A DNA stretch of 64,000 nucleotides from Myroides odoratimimus (lineage in GTDB: Bacteria > Bacteroidota > Bacteroidia > Flavobacteriales > Flavobacteriaceae): the NCBI RefSeq assembly GCF_030326305.1, contig NZ_JACAKB010000005.1, positions 62,001-126,000 of the forward strand. Reading direction: 5' to 3'. A model generated the notes under the pieces. The model was not told the DNA's origin and searched no databases. It was given only the letters and a program-made list of their open reading frames with translations. Numbering within the stretch: position 1 is the first letter of the stretch; every line of letters begins with the position of its first letter. Positions 26,503 to 35,496 of the stretch are shown here, one piece after another. The position numbers and the translations under genes were made by a program.

Positions 26503-27288
26503 ATGAAGAAGTTGAAAGTAAATGCGATAATACACACTCAATATCAAAACCTTAAAAAGGAACTAACGGAAATCATTGAAGCCTATGACGAAATAGATAC
26601 TTATATCGCTAAAGGAACTAGAAATAGTATCAAACTTGTAGTCTTATCTACGGGGCAGAAGGTTGCTATTAAATCCTTTAAGAAACCCAATCTTATCAAT
26701 AGATACGTATACCGAAATATACGTAAGTCTAAAGGTCTGAGATCATTTGAAAACGCTGAAAGATTAAACAATTTAGGAATCAATGCACCGCATTCGATTG
26801 CTTATTTTGAATACATCTCTAAAGGCGCATTAAGAAACTCATACTACATATCAGAATTTATTGATACAGATATTACTTATAGAGATCTAGCACAGAACCT
26901 AGATTGTCCTAACAGGGAGAGAGTCCTTGAGGAGTTCGTTGAATTCTCTTTTAAATTACACGAGAATGGTATTAATTTCTTAGACCATTCACCAGGTAAC
27001 ACTTTGATAAAAGTAAGAGAAGATGGTTCGCATGAATTTTATCTAGTAGATATCAACAGAATGAAGTTTGATCAAGAAATGAGTTTCTCACATCGAATGA
27101 AAAACTTGTCACACTTGACTACAAACATTCAAGATATCGAGAAGATGGCTACCCATTATGCTGAGCTTGTTGGTAAGAGTTCACGTGATGTGTTTATAAA
27201 ACTTTGGTTAGAGACTATCAAGTTTCAATACAGGTTTTATAAAAAGCAATCCATAAAAAATAAAGTAAAAAAAATGTATTATCAATAG
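26503..27288 (+). CDS. WaaP/InaA-like lipopolysaccharide (Kdo) kinase family protein
   Basis: This 261-aa protein has a minimal protein-kinase-like fold. Lys57 in TGQKVAIKSFKK would bind ATP, NFLDHSPGNTLI (Asp161) is the catalytic loop, and YLVDINRMKF (Asp183) is the metal-binding loop. The pattern fits the WaaP/KdkA/InaA families, which phosphorylate Kdo or heptose of the LPS core, and the same variant catalytic loop DHSPGN is common in Bacteroidota members. No LPS genes adjoin it, so the substrate is inferred. The protein is cytoplasmic, with a basic C-terminus that may touch the membrane. Confidence 0.8.
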   Translation: MKKLKVNAIIHTQYQNLKKELTEIIEAYDEIDTYIAKGTRNSIKLVVLSTGQKVAIKSFKKPNLINRYVYRNIRKSKGLRSFENAERLNNLGINAPHSIAYFEYISKGALRNSYYISEFIDTDITYRDLAQNLDCPNRERVLEEFVEFSFKLHENGINFLDHSPGNTLIKVREDGSHEFYLVDINRMKFDQEMSFSHRMKNLSHLTTNIQDIEKMATHYAELVGKSSRDVFIKLWLETIKFQYRFYKKQSIKNKVKKMYYQ

Positions 27289-27293
27289 CGTTT

Positions 27294-27328
27294 AAAACAC
27301 CTCAGTATTATCTAGAGGTGTTTTTTTA
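27294..27328 (+). terminator. Intrinsic terminator after the LPS kinase gene
   Basis: AAAACACCTC (27294-27303) pairs with GAGGTGTTTT (27315-27324) and runs into further T. Confidence 0.85.
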
Positions 27329-27724
27329 TATCCCTTACGCCATTATTTGACTCATAATGCCTCAGTATGCCTTTATTGATCTTCTTTGCTCTTTTTGCCC
27401 AAGACTGCATCATCTAAAAAAACATAAACAACTATTTATCAACCTATTAAAACACATACAATACAAATCATTCGGGAGCCATTCGGAAACAACCAATATC
27501 TACACGGGTTAAAGGCTATTTTTCAAAAGCATACCCTATCACTACCCGAACCATCTACTACCCAAAACCTCATCGCTTAAAACGTATAAAAACAATATTT
27601 TTTACCTCAACTCAAAAACATTCTCATCAAACATATACCAAATAGAATATAACTAACGTTATTTAACATCAACAAAGATTTTTGTACCTTAGTAAAGTTA
27701 AATTTAATATAAGAACTATCCTTT
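27329..27724. other. Intergenic region with GC-richer island before the sugar kinase
   Basis: No gene is visible. A GC-richer patch (about 27470-27560) contains ATTCGG twice (around 27470 and 27481) and short CCC/GGG words, unlike the flanking A/T. TACCTTAG at 27685-27692 (one mismatch to TAnnTTTG) may be the promoter of the next gene. Confidence 0.4.
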
Positions 27725-28690
27725 ATGTCTGATAATACACAATCTCCTAGAGTAGTATGTTTTGGTGAAGTACTTTGGGACATATTCCCAACGTATAAGA
27801 AGATTGGTGGAGCACCATTAAATGTCGCTTATCACCTACACAAGATGGGTATAGCCTCACACATTATTACCAAAGTTGGTACTGATGATGCTGGTCAAAA
27901 GATTGTTTCAAGACTAAAAGAAGTAGGTGCATGCACATCTTACATCCAAACAGACTCTACAAAAAAAACAGGAACGGTATTCGCTACTTTCGATGATCAC
28001 AACGAAGCTAGTTATGAATTCTTAAAGAATAGTGCTTGGGATTTTATTGATTTCAAACAAGAAGATTTTGATTTAGTAGCTAAGTCAGATGCCTTTGTAT
28101 TCGGTACCTTAGCGAGTAGAACGCCTCATACTAGAGAGACGCTACATAAACTGCTAGATGCTGCAAAGTATAAAGTCTACGACGTCAACCTTAGACCGCC
28201 TCATTACGAATTAGAATTCGTAGTAGAACTGATGCATAAAGCAGATTTACTTAAGATGAATAAATTCGAACTAAAAGAGATCCTAGAGTATCTAGAAGAG
28301 CCCTATACATCAGAAGAAAATGCCATTAAGTTTGTACAAAAACACTTTGACTGTGATGAGATTATCATTTCTAAAGGAGATAAGGGAGGACTTTATTTAA
28401 ATAAGGAGATGCTCTATAGTTATCCTGCAGTAGATATCGTGATTAGAGATACAGTAGGTAGTGGAGACTCTTACCTTTCAGGTTTCTTATCAGCTAAGTT
28501 AAACGGGCATGATCCTATTCAGATTATAAAAACAGCTGCTTCATTAGGGGCCTTTGTTACCTCTCATACAGGAGCTAATCCAGAGTACGAAAGAGAAGAT
28601 TTTGACATTTTTTACTATGAAACGATCTTCAAAGATGAATTAATTACGAGTAAAAACATCTTAGAAGAACCGAAAACACCTGAAAAATAA
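27725..28690 (+). CDS. PfkB-family carbohydrate kinase, probable fructokinase
   Basis: The 321-aa protein has the PfkB layout. The N-terminus CFGEVLWDIFPTYKKIGGAPLNVAYHL holds sugar-binding Gly-Gly and Asn residues; NLRPPHY and KMNKFELKEI are central; and SKGDKGGLYLN and DTVGSGDSYLSGFL form the anion hole with the catalytic Asp. The closest common annotation for this N-terminus (GEVLWDIFP) is fructokinase. The gene stands alone between two terminator-like regions, so context does not fix the substrate. Confidence 0.85.
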   Translation: MSDNTQSPRVVCFGEVLWDIFPTYKKIGGAPLNVAYHLHKMGIASHIITKVGTDDAGQKIVSRLKEVGACTSYIQTDSTKKTGTVFATFDDHNEASYEFLKNSAWDFIDFKQEDFDLVAKSDAFVFGTLASRTPHTRETLHKLLDAAKYKVYDVNLRPPHYELEFVVELMHKADLLKMNKFELKEILEYLEEPYTSEENAIKFVQKHFDCDEIIISKGDKGGLYLNKEMLYSYPAVDIVIRDTVGSGDSYLSGFLSAKLNGHDPIQIIKTAASLGAFVTSHTGANPEYEREDFDIFYYETIFKDELITSKNILEEPKTPEK

Positions 28691-28721
28691 GAAAAAAAGA
28701 GCTTTTTTTAAAAAAACTGCT

Positions 28722-28748
28722 TTGATATTAAAAAAAAGTATAATTTAG
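28722..28748 (+). promoter_or_regulatory. Probable promoter of the trp operon
   Basis: TTG (28722-28724), a 16-nt spacer and TAATTTAG (28741-28748, 7 of 8 to TAnnTTTG) precede the leader peptide. The transcript would start near 28755, leaving about 15 nt before the leader ATG. Confidence 0.55.
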
Positions 28749-28769
28749 CATTCATAACAAAGACAAAAA

Positions 28770-28862
28770 ATGAATACACAATTTTTAAATACTAATTGGT
28801 GGTGGCTAGCTAAATCCTATCAGGGTTCGGTTGGTCGTACTATGTATTTAAATTGTGATTAG
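28770..28862 (+). CDS. trpL: trp operon leader peptide with three consecutive Trp codons
   Basis: A 30-codon frame starts at ATG 28770 and ends at TAG 28860-28862. Residues 10-12 are Trp-Trp-Trp (TGGTGGTGG, 28797-28805), in the context NTQFLNTNWWWLAKSYQG. Three adjacent Trp codons just ahead of trpE and an intrinsic terminator are the hallmark of ribosome-mediated attenuation. Low charged tRNA-Trp would stall the ribosome on these codons. The segment 28816-28824 (CCTATCAGG), immediately after the stalled ribosome, can pair with the terminator 5' arm (28902-28910; 8 of 9 pairs). No Shine-Dalgarno sequence is present, which is normal for this phylum. Confidence 0.85.
   Translation: MNTQFLNTNWWWLAKSYQGSVGRTMYLNCD
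28816..28824 (+). promoter_or_regulatory. Candidate antiterminator segment of the trp attenuator
   Basis: CCTATCAGG is complementary to CCTGCTAGG (28902-28910) in the 5' arm of the terminator, except for one T-C mismatch; T28815 with A28911 extends the helix. Pairing would prevent the terminator from forming. It begins 11 nt after the last Trp codon, where a stalled ribosome would leave it exposed. Confidence 0.65.
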
Positions 28863-28898
28863 TTATAGATAGAATTATATACACATTTTATATAGATG

Positions 28899-28932
28899 AA
28901 GCCTGCTAGGAACCCCTAGCAGGCTTTTTTTT
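28899..28932 (+). terminator. trp attenuator terminator
   Basis: GCCTGCTAGG (28901-28910) pairs perfectly with CCTAGCAGGC (28915-28924) around a 4-nt loop, followed by eight T. It lies between the leader peptide and trpE, 27 nt before the trpE start, so it must be conditional for the operon to be expressed. Confidence 0.92.
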
Positions 28933-28958
28933 GCTTTAAACTCAAATATTTACAAGAA

Positions 28959-30344
28959 ATGAAACTTCACATCAATCACAAAAAAATACTTGGAGACCTA
29001 TACACTCCTATCGAAATCTACCTCAAACTAAGAGATAAATTCTCTAATAGTTTTTTACTAGAAAACTCTAGTAACCACTCGAGAGAGAACAGTTGTTCTT
29101 ACATCTGCTTTGAGCCAATGATGTCTTATATCGTTACTGCAGATGTGACTACAGTCCAGACCTTAGAGAACACCACGACATATCCTACAGCTGATATCAA
29201 TGTTCTAGATCAACTACAACTGTTCATCAAAGAAATCAACGTAGAAAATGCCAATCAATATGATTACTTAAAGGCAGGTATCTATGGATATACGAGTTAT
29301 GACAGCATACCACTAGTACACGATATACAGTTTAAACCAAGTGATAACAGCCTTCCATTAATGCAGTACCACTTCTTTAAGTACATCATTGTATATGATC
29401 ACTATAAAAATGAAATGCACTTAGTAGAATACGCACTTACAGGAGAAGAAAGTCAATTGAATAAAATACATGCCTATCTAAACACCAATAGCATTACTTC
29501 CTACCCTTTCAAAACGGTAGACTCTCCGAAGACACCTTACACAGATGAAGAGTTTCTAGAGATTATCAAAAAAGGAAAAGAGCACTGCTATAGAGGAGAT
29601 GTATTCCAGCTAGTACTCTCACGCAAGTATAAGCAGCAGTTTACCGGAGATGAGTTTAATGTATATAGAGCACTCCGTTCTATTAACCCTTCTCCTTACC
29701 TATTCTATTTTGACTACGGAGCATTTAAGATATTCGGTTCTTCTCCTGAGGCACAAGTAGTCGTAAAAGAAAATAAAGCCTATGTCAATCCAATAGCAGG
29801 CACATTTAGAAAAACAGAGGACAAGGCTCAGAACGAGATACTAACACAGCAGTTACTTAATGACCCTAAAGAGAATGCAGAACATATCATGCTAGTAGAC
29901 CTTGCTAGAAATGACTTAAGTATTACAGGAACAGAGGTCACCGTAGAAGAGTATAAAACGGTAGAACAATACTCTCATGTCATCCATCTAGTGTCTAAAG
30001 TCAGTGCTACCATAGATATGCAAAAAGATAGCCTTAATGTATTCGCCAATACCTTCCCTGCAGGGACACTATCAGGAGCACCTAAGCACAGAGCGATGGA
30101 ACTAATCAATCAATACGAACCAGAGAGCAGAGGGTTCTATGGAGGTACGATAGGCTTTATCACCCTAGATGGAGAGATTAACCATGCCATCTTTATCAGA
30201 TCTGCTCTGAGCTATCAGAACGAGTTACACTATCAGGCGGGATGTGGTATCGTGACGAAGTCAGATGACTTGTCAGAATTAAAAGAAATAGAAAACAAAC
30301 TAAGTGCTATCACACTAGCTATCCGTGAAGCCCAAAACATATAA
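28959..30344 (+). CDS. trpE: Anthranilate synthase component I
   Basis: TrpE makes anthranilate from chorismate with ammonia supplied by TrpG. The 461-aa protein has an N-terminal regulatory part (LLENSSNHSRENS near residue 33) and a C-terminal chorismate-utilising domain: GDVFQLVLSRKY, FGSSPEAQVVV, NPIAGTFRKT, EHIMLVDLARNDLS, TFPAGTLSGAPKHRAMELI and GFYGGTIGFI. The Trp-feedback motif usually written LLES appears here as LLEN. It is the first structural gene of trpEGDCFBA, downstream of a leader-peptide attenuator. Confidence 0.95.
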   Translation: MKLHINHKKILGDLYTPIEIYLKLRDKFSNSFLLENSSNHSRENSCSYICFEPMMSYIVTADVTTVQTLENTTTYPTADINVLDQLQLFIKEINVENANQYDYLKAGIYGYTSYDSIPLVHDIQFKPSDNSLPLMQYHFFKYIIVYDHYKNEMHLVEYALTGEESQLNKIHAYLNTNSITSYPFKTVDSPKTPYTDEEFLEIIKKGKEHCYRGDVFQLVLSRKYKQQFTGDEFNVYRALRSINPSPYLFYFDYGAFKIFGSSPEAQVVVKENKAYVNPIAGTFRKTEDKAQNEILTQQLLNDPKENAEHIMLVDLARNDLSITGTEVTVEEYKTVEQYSHVIHLVSKVSATIDMQKDSLNVFANTFPAGTLSGAPKHRAMELINQYEPESRGFYGGTIGFITLDGEINHAIFIRSALSYQNELHYQAGCGIVTKSDDLSELKEIENKLSAITLAIREAQNI

Positions 30345-30347
30345 GTT

Positions 30348-30908
30348 ATGAAAGTATTAGTAATCGACAACTATGATTCCTTTATCTACAATGTGATACA
30401 CATCCTAAAAGAACTAGGGATAGAAACAATAGATATCATTAAGAATGATAAGATAGCACTAGAGCAAATAGATCAGTACGATAAGATTATCCTTTCGCCA
30501 GGACCGGGTATACCATCAGAAGCTGGCAGTCTAATGGAAGTGATAGCCTATGCCGCTGACCATAAAGACATATTAGGTATCTGCTTAGGGCATCAGGCTA
30601 TAGGTGAGTACTATGGACATTCGTTAAAGAGATTAGAAACACCCTTACACGGCATATCATCACCTATACAGCTAGCTGCACCTGATGAACTGTTCCAGTC
30701 TATGCCAGATCACTCCCCTATCGCACATTATCACTCATGGGTAATAGAAGACAAGGACAGTGAACTAACAGTAACAGCCTATGACGAACAACAGAATATC
30801 ATGGCTGTGAAGCATCGAACACTTAATGTCAGAGGAGTACAGTTTCACCCAGAGTCGATATTGACTACGTATGGAAAAGAGATTATTAAAAATTGGATTA
30901 AAAACTAA
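30348..30908 (+). CDS. trpG: Anthranilate synthase component II (glutamine amidotransferase)
   Basis: The 186-aa class I amidotransferase releases ammonia from glutamine for TrpE. It shows VIDNYDSFIYNV at the start, LSPGPGIPSEAGS, the nucleophile Cys in GICLGHQAIGEYYG, and the His-Glu pair in GVQFHPESILT. It is 3 nt after trpE. It could also serve folate synthesis through PabB, as in some bacteria; no pabB is nearby. Confidence 0.95.
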   Translation: MKVLVIDNYDSFIYNVIHILKELGIETIDIIKNDKIALEQIDQYDKIILSPGPGIPSEAGSLMEVIAYAADHKDILGICLGHQAIGEYYGHSLKRLETPLHGISSPIQLAAPDELFQSMPDHSPIAHYHSWVIEDKDSELTVTAYDEQQNIMAVKHRTLNVRGVQFHPESILTTYGKEIIKNWIKN

Positions 30909-30912
30909 TGCT

Positions 30913-31905
30913 ATGAAAGAGATATTAAATCACTTAATACAACATAAGACACTTACTACAGAACAAGCCAAAGAGATAGTCATCAACATGGCTAATGACA
31001 AGTATACAGATGCACAGATGGCTTCTCTATTGACTACATTCATCATGAGACCCATCACATTAGAGGAGTTAAGAGGGTTCAGAGAAGGAATGTTACAGCT
31101 AGCTAATAAGGTAGATCTATCCGACTATAACCCTATGGACTTATGCGGTACAGGAGGAGATGGTAAAGACACTTTTAATATATCTACACTGTCATCCTTT
31201 GTGACCGCAGGAGCAGGTATCCCAGTAGCTAAGCATGGTAACTACGGAGTGTCTTCTATCTCAGGATCATCAAGTGTCATGGAGAACTTGGGTATACATT
31301 TTAAAAGCACAGAAGCAGAGCTAAAAGAACAATTGACAGAAGCGAATATCTGTTTCCTACACGCACCTTTATTTCACCCTGCTATGAAGAGAATCGCTCC
31401 TGTGAGAAAAGCACTTGGTGTGAAGACGTTCTTTAATATGCTTGGCCCGTTGACTAATCCTGCTCAGCCTAAGACACAGCTAGTAGGTCTGTTTAATCTT
31501 GAGCTATTGAGAATGTATAAATACTTCTTGCAGGCAGAGAATACACAGTACAGCATTATACACGCCTTAGACGGCTATGATGAATGTAGCTTGACTAAAT
31601 CGGCTAAGCTAGTCAATAACAAAGAAGAGAAGCTAATAGACGCTTCTTACTTTAATAGTCCTGTCATCCGTGAAGAAGAAATAAAAGGAGGTAAAACAGT
31701 AGAAGAGTCGGCGTATATCTTCTGGCAAATACTTAAAGGTAAAGGTACCTCTGCGCAGAATAATGTAGTCCTTGCCAATAGCGCATTAGCTATTAATACC
31801 TACTATCCTGAACTAAGCATCTTAGAGGCAAAAGCAAGAGCAGAAGAATCTCTACTAGGAGGAAAAGCAAAAGAGAAGTTTGAAATACTAAAAGAATTGA
31901 GATGA
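30913..31905 (+). CDS. trpD: Anthranilate phosphoribosyltransferase
   Basis: TrpD joins anthranilate and PRPP. The 330-aa protein, started at MKEILNH (30913, just after the trpG stop), carries the PRPP-binding DLCGTGGDGKDTFNIST, KHGNYGVSSISGSSSVMENLG, and the later FNMLGPLTNPAQP. A longer start would overlap trpG by 38 nt and adds a non-homologous stretch. Its end overlaps the trpC start by 4 nt (ATGA). Confidence 0.95.
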   Translation: MKEILNHLIQHKTLTTEQAKEIVINMANDKYTDAQMASLLTTFIMRPITLEELRGFREGMLQLANKVDLSDYNPMDLCGTGGDGKDTFNISTLSSFVTAGAGIPVAKHGNYGVSSISGSSSVMENLGIHFKSTEAELKEQLTEANICFLHAPLFHPAMKRIAPVRKALGVKTFFNMLGPLTNPAQPKTQLVGLFNLELLRMYKYFLQAENTQYSIIHALDGYDECSLTKSAKLVNNKEEKLIDASYFNSPVIREEEIKGGKTVEESAYIFWQILKGKGTSAQNNVVLANSALAINTYYPELSILEAKARAEESLLGGKAKEKFEILKELR

Positions 31906-32690
31906 AGATATTAGAACAAATAAAAGCACATAAACAAATAGAAATAGCACAACGCAAGACTGTAAAGAGTATTACTGACCTAAGAAATACTCCATTATAC
32001 AACAGAACACCGATTGATTTTAAATCTGCTATACTTGCTAAGAGCAACAGAGCGATCATCGCAGAGTTTAAGAGACAGTCTCCTTCTAAAGGAATCATTC
32101 ATCCCAACGCGAATATCACTGAGATAGTAAAAGGGTATGAAGCAAATGGAGCAGCGGCTTTATCAATTCTAAACGACAGTCAATTCTTCGGTGCTCTACC
32201 CTCTGACTTTGCTAACGCACGTACTTCAGTAGACTTGCCTCTATTGCAGAAAGACTTTATCCTAGACGAGTACCAGATAGAAGAAGCTAAAGCGCTAGGT
32301 GCAGACGCCATTCTATTGATCGCTAAAATGCTTCCTATAGAGCGTGTCAAAGTATTGACAGATTATGCACATCAACTTGGCTTACAAATATTACTAGAAA
32401 CGCATACTGAACAAGAAATACGAGACCATTTACATACTGAATTTGACCTCATCGGGATAAACAATAGAGATCTAAACACCTTTGAAGTCAATATTCAGCA
32501 CAGTATCGCCTTAGCTAATCTATTGCCAAAGCAAGCCGTAAAGATAGCAGAAAGTGGTATACAGAATGCCAATACGCTATTAGAATTAGCGGACAATGGA
32601 TTCTCAGGCTTCTTAATGGGAGAGTACTTTATGAAGACCGCTAATCCTGCTGAACAACTAAGGTTATTACAACAAGAGATTAAACTGTAA
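31902..32690 (+). CDS. trpC: Indole-3-glycerol phosphate synthase
   Basis: The 262-aa TIM-barrel enzyme closes the indole ring. Motifs are AEFKRQSPSKG (catalytic Lys), AALSILNDSQFFGA, LPLLQKDFILDEYQI, ADAILLIAKML, IGINNRDLNTFEVN, KIAESGIQ and GFLMGEYFM. It is a single-function protein, not fused to TrpF as in E. coli, and overlaps trpD by 4 nt. Confidence 0.95.
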   Translation: MKILEQIKAHKQIEIAQRKTVKSITDLRNTPLYNRTPIDFKSAILAKSNRAIIAEFKRQSPSKGIIHPNANITEIVKGYEANGAAALSILNDSQFFGALPSDFANARTSVDLPLLQKDFILDEYQIEEAKALGADAILLIAKMLPIERVKVLTDYAHQLGLQILLETHTEQEIRDHLHTEFDLIGINNRDLNTFEVNIQHSIALANLLPKQAVKIAESGIQNANTLLELADNGFSGFLMGEYFMKTANPAEQLRLLQQEIKL

Positions 32691-32696
32691 ACAGCG

Positions 32697-33332
32697 ATGA
32701 AGAAGATAAAGATTTGTGGGATGTTTGATATAGACAATATTAATTCTGTTGGGCAAGAGCAGATTGACATGATGGGATTTATCTTTTATCCGAAGTCAAA
32801 GCGATATGTAAGTAGAGATACTAACAAGGCTATTGATAACCTACCTCATCATATTCAGAAAGTAGGTGTATTCGTCAATGCTACAAGAGAAGAAATAACT
32901 CAACGCATAAAGCAGTATAAGCTAGACTATATACAACTTCACGGTAACGAAAGCCCAGAAGATTGTGCTTACCATAAAGAGCAAGGAATAAAAGTAATCA
33001 AGGCTTTCTCTATAGGAGTAAAAGAGGATTTCAGTCAAATAGAACAATACGAAGCATACTGTGACTTATTTGTATTCGACACCCCTACTCCAGAGTATGG
33101 AGGTAGCGGATTATCATTTGACTGGGATGTATTACAGCATTATCAAGGTAGTACCCCTTATCTACTAAGTGGAGGATTAGGATTACACAACATACAGTCC
33201 GCTTTGCTATTACGAGACAATAAATTAGTGGGGTTTGACCTCAACAGTAAATTAGAAAACAACCAACATCATAAAGACATAACACTAGTGAGAAAACTAG
33301 TAAAAGAAATAAGAGACTATGAAAGAATTTAA
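32697..33332 (+). CDS. trpF: Phosphoribosylanthranilate isomerase
   Basis: The 211-aa TIM-barrel isomerase begins with MKKIKICGM, which holds the catalytic Cys. It also has [55 protein letters not shown] with the catalytic Asp, and [10 protein letters not shown]. It lies 6 nt after trpC and overlaps trpB by 14 nt. Confidence 0.95.
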   Translation: MKKIKICGMFDIDNINSVGQEQIDMMGFIFYPKSKRYVSRDTNKAIDNLPHHIQKVGVFVNATREEITQRIKQYKLDYIQLHGNESPEDCAYHKEQGIKVIKAFSIGVKEDFSQIEQYEAYCDLFVFDTPTPEYGGSGLSFDWDVLQHYQGSTPYLLSGGLGLHNIQSALLLRDNKLVGFDLNSKLENNQHHKDITLVRKLVKEIRDYERI

Positions 33333-34506
33333 CCCAAACGAACAAGGATATTACGGAGAGTACGGGGGTTCATTTATCCCTGAGATGCTGTATAAGAATG
33401 TATCAGACTTACAAGAGAGCTACCTAGATATCATACAGACAGAAGATTTTCAACAAGAACTAAATAAGCTACTTAAAGATTATGTGGGGAGACCTACTCC
33501 TCTATTCTATTCTGCTAACTTATCTGCTAAATATAAAGCAAAGATCTATCTAAAGAGAGAAGATCTAAATCACACAGGAGCCCATAAAATCAACAATACA
33601 ATAGGACAAGTACTCTTAGCCAAACGCCTAGGCAAAAAGAGAATTATAGCTGAGACAGGTGCAGGTCAGCACGGGGTAGCTACTGCTACTACTTGCGCAC
33701 TACTAAATCTAGAGTGTACTGTATTTATGGGGGCACATGATATCGAACGTCAGAAGCCAAACGTAGAACGCATGCGTATGCTAGGGGCAAAAGTAGTAGC
33801 TGCTGAGAGTGGGAGCAAGACTTTAAAAGACGCTACAAATGAAGCCATACGTGAATGGATCAATAATCCACAAGAGACCTATTATGTGATCGGTTCTGTA
33901 GTAGGACCTCATCCTTATCCTGATATGGTAGCGAAGTTTCAATCTATCATCAGTAAAGAAATAAAAGCACAGCTAATAGAGCAAGAGAATACTCCTAATC
34001 CAGACTATGTAGTAGCCTGTGTAGGTGGGGGAAGTAATGCTATGGGAGCTTTCTACCACTTTATAGATAATGGACATACAAAGTTAATCGCAGTAGAAGC
34101 GGCTGGTCTAGGAGTAGAAACAGGACAGACTGCGGCTACTATCGCCTTAGGAAAACAAGGTATTATCCACGGTAGCAAGACTTACCTTATACAGACGGAG
34201 GATGGACAGATTATAGAGCCTTATTCTATCTCTGCCGGATTAGATTATCCAGGTATAGGGCCTGCACACGCTTATCTAAGTGATACTGGTAAGATCACTG
34301 TAGGTAGTATCACCGATGACGAGGCTATCAAAGCTGCTTTTGAATTAACGCGTATCGATGGGATTATACCTGCTCTAGAGTCAGCACACGCCTTAGCTTA
34401 CCTAAATAAAATGGAGCTAAAAGAAAGCGATATCGTAGTGGTAAACTTATCAGGACGAGGCGATAAAGACATGATTACTTACTCTAAATACTTCAACCAT
34501 GAATAA
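33319..34506 (+). CDS. trpB: Tryptophan synthase beta chain
   Basis: TrpB joins indole and serine. The 395-aa PLP enzyme carries [29 protein letters not shown] (the PLP Lys follows His), [44 protein letters not shown] and [10 protein letters not shown]. It overlaps both trpF (14 nt) and trpA (8 nt), suggesting translational coupling and balanced output with TrpA. Confidence 0.97.
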   Translation: MKEFNPNEQGYYGEYGGSFIPEMLYKNVSDLQESYLDIIQTEDFQQELNKLLKDYVGRPTPLFYSANLSAKYKAKIYLKREDLNHTGAHKINNTIGQVLLAKRLGKKRIIAETGAGQHGVATATTCALLNLECTVFMGAHDIERQKPNVERMRMLGAKVVAAESGSKTLKDATNEAIREWINNPQETYYVIGSVVGPHPYPDMVAKFQSIISKEIKAQLIEQENTPNPDYVVACVGGGSNAMGAFYHFIDNGHTKLIAVEAAGLGVETGQTAATIALGKQGIIHGSKTYLIQTEDGQIIEPYSISAGLDYPGIGPAHAYLSDTGKITVGSITDDEAIKAAFELTRIDGIIPALESAHALAYLNKMELKESDIVVVNLSGRGDKDMITYSKYFNHE

Positions 34507-35269
34507 CAGAATCAACACACTCTTCACAAAGAAGAAATCCAATATACTTTCGATCTACTTCACAGCAGGCTATCCTGCTATAGAAGACACCATGACCATC
34601 TTAAAAAATCTAGATAACGCTGGTGTAGATTTAGTAGAAATAGGCATGCCATTCTCAGATCCACTAGCAGACGGGCCAGTTATACAACACAGCAGTGAAC
34701 AGGCACTATTAAACGGTATCACAGTCTCTAAACTATTCGAACAATTAAAAGAAATGAGACAGCACATTACTATACCTGTTGTCTTAATGGGGTATCTAAA
34801 TCCAGTACTAAGATATGGTGTAGAGGCATTCATCAGTAAATGTGCAGAAGTAGGTGTAGATGGTATTATCCTACCAGACTTACCTATGGACTACTACGTA
34901 TCCCATTTCAAGACACACTGTGATCAACACAACGTCAGTAATATCATGTTGATAAGTAATGATACTTCGACAGAACGTGTGCGCCATATAGATGAGCAGA
35001 CAGATGGTTTTATCTATTTAGTTTCTTCTAATGGGACAACAGGTTCTAATAAGTCTTTAGAAGAACAACAAGCATACTATAAACACATTCAAGATTTAAA
35101 ACTTAAAAACCCTGCTCTTATCGGCTTTGGGGTAAGAGATAAACACACCTATGACCTCACGAATCAATATAGCTCAGGGGCGATTATAGGTACAGCCTTT
35201 ATGAAGCATATTAATGAACATGGTATTAGTGAGGATAGCATTCTTAACTTCGTCAAGAGCATTAGGTAA
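34499..35269 (+). CDS. trpA: Tryptophan synthase alpha chain
   Basis: TrpA cleaves indole-glycerol phosphate and channels indole to TrpB. The 256-aa protein has [30 protein letters not shown] (catalytic Glu), [12 protein letters not shown] (catalytic Asp), [11 protein letters not shown] in place of the usual YLxSRxGVTG, and GFGVRDKH. It is the last trp gene, followed by a strong terminator. Confidence 0.95.
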   Translation: MNNRINTLFTKKKSNILSIYFTAGYPAIEDTMTILKNLDNAGVDLVEIGMPFSDPLADGPVIQHSSEQALLNGITVSKLFEQLKEMRQHITIPVVLMGYLNPVLRYGVEAFISKCAEVGVDGIILPDLPMDYYVSHFKTHCDQHNVSNIMLISNDTSTERVRHIDEQTDGFIYLVSSNGTTGSNKSLEEQQAYYKHIQDLKLKNPALIGFGVRDKHTYDLTNQYSSGAIIGTAFMKHINEHGISEDSILNFVKSIR

Positions 35270-35302
35270 GTATAACCCTAATACTTTTGACAATATATAC
35301 TA

Positions 35303-35340
35303 AACAAAATAGGCAACTCACATGAGTTGCCTATTTTGTT
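35303..35340. terminator. Bidirectional terminator between trpA and the feo genes
   Basis: An 18-bp perfect stem (35303-35320 with 35323-35340) ends in A-rich and T-rich sequence on its two sides. It can serve both the trp operon and the minus-strand feo operon. Confidence 0.88.
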
Positions 35341-35357
35341 ATTTTAAAGAATGGTGA

Positions 35358-35489
35358 TTAAGAACATCCGCAGCTACCTCCGCCACAAGAACCTTTCTTA
35401 TTCGTTTTATTCTTCCAAAAGCCTTTTTTAATGATGTACCCCAATGCAATAATTACAATTGCATAGGCAATTATTTCTTGGTAACCCAT
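35358..35489 (-). CDS. FeoB-associated Cys-rich small membrane protein
   Basis: A 43-aa frame starts at 35489, 7 nt after feoB. An N-terminal hydrophobic helix (QEIIAYAIVIIALGYIIKK) is followed by a basic stretch and a Cys/Gly-rich tail, GSCGGGSCGCS. Size, layout and position match the FeoB-associated Cys-rich family that replaces FeoC in many bacteria. Such proteins are thought to assist Fe(II) transport at the inner membrane. The tail could bind metal; this is inferred. Confidence 0.88.
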   Translation of the reverse strand: MGYQEIIAYAIVIIALGYIIKKGFWKNKTNKKGSCGGGSCGCS

Positions 35490-35496
35490 AATTACT

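Noticed and set aside
28681-28720. Terminator of the sugar kinase gene at the A-run/T-run palindrome
   Set aside because: AAAAAAAGAGC-TTTTTTT is a weak A/T-only palindrome with almost no GC; I could not support it as a terminator with confidence.
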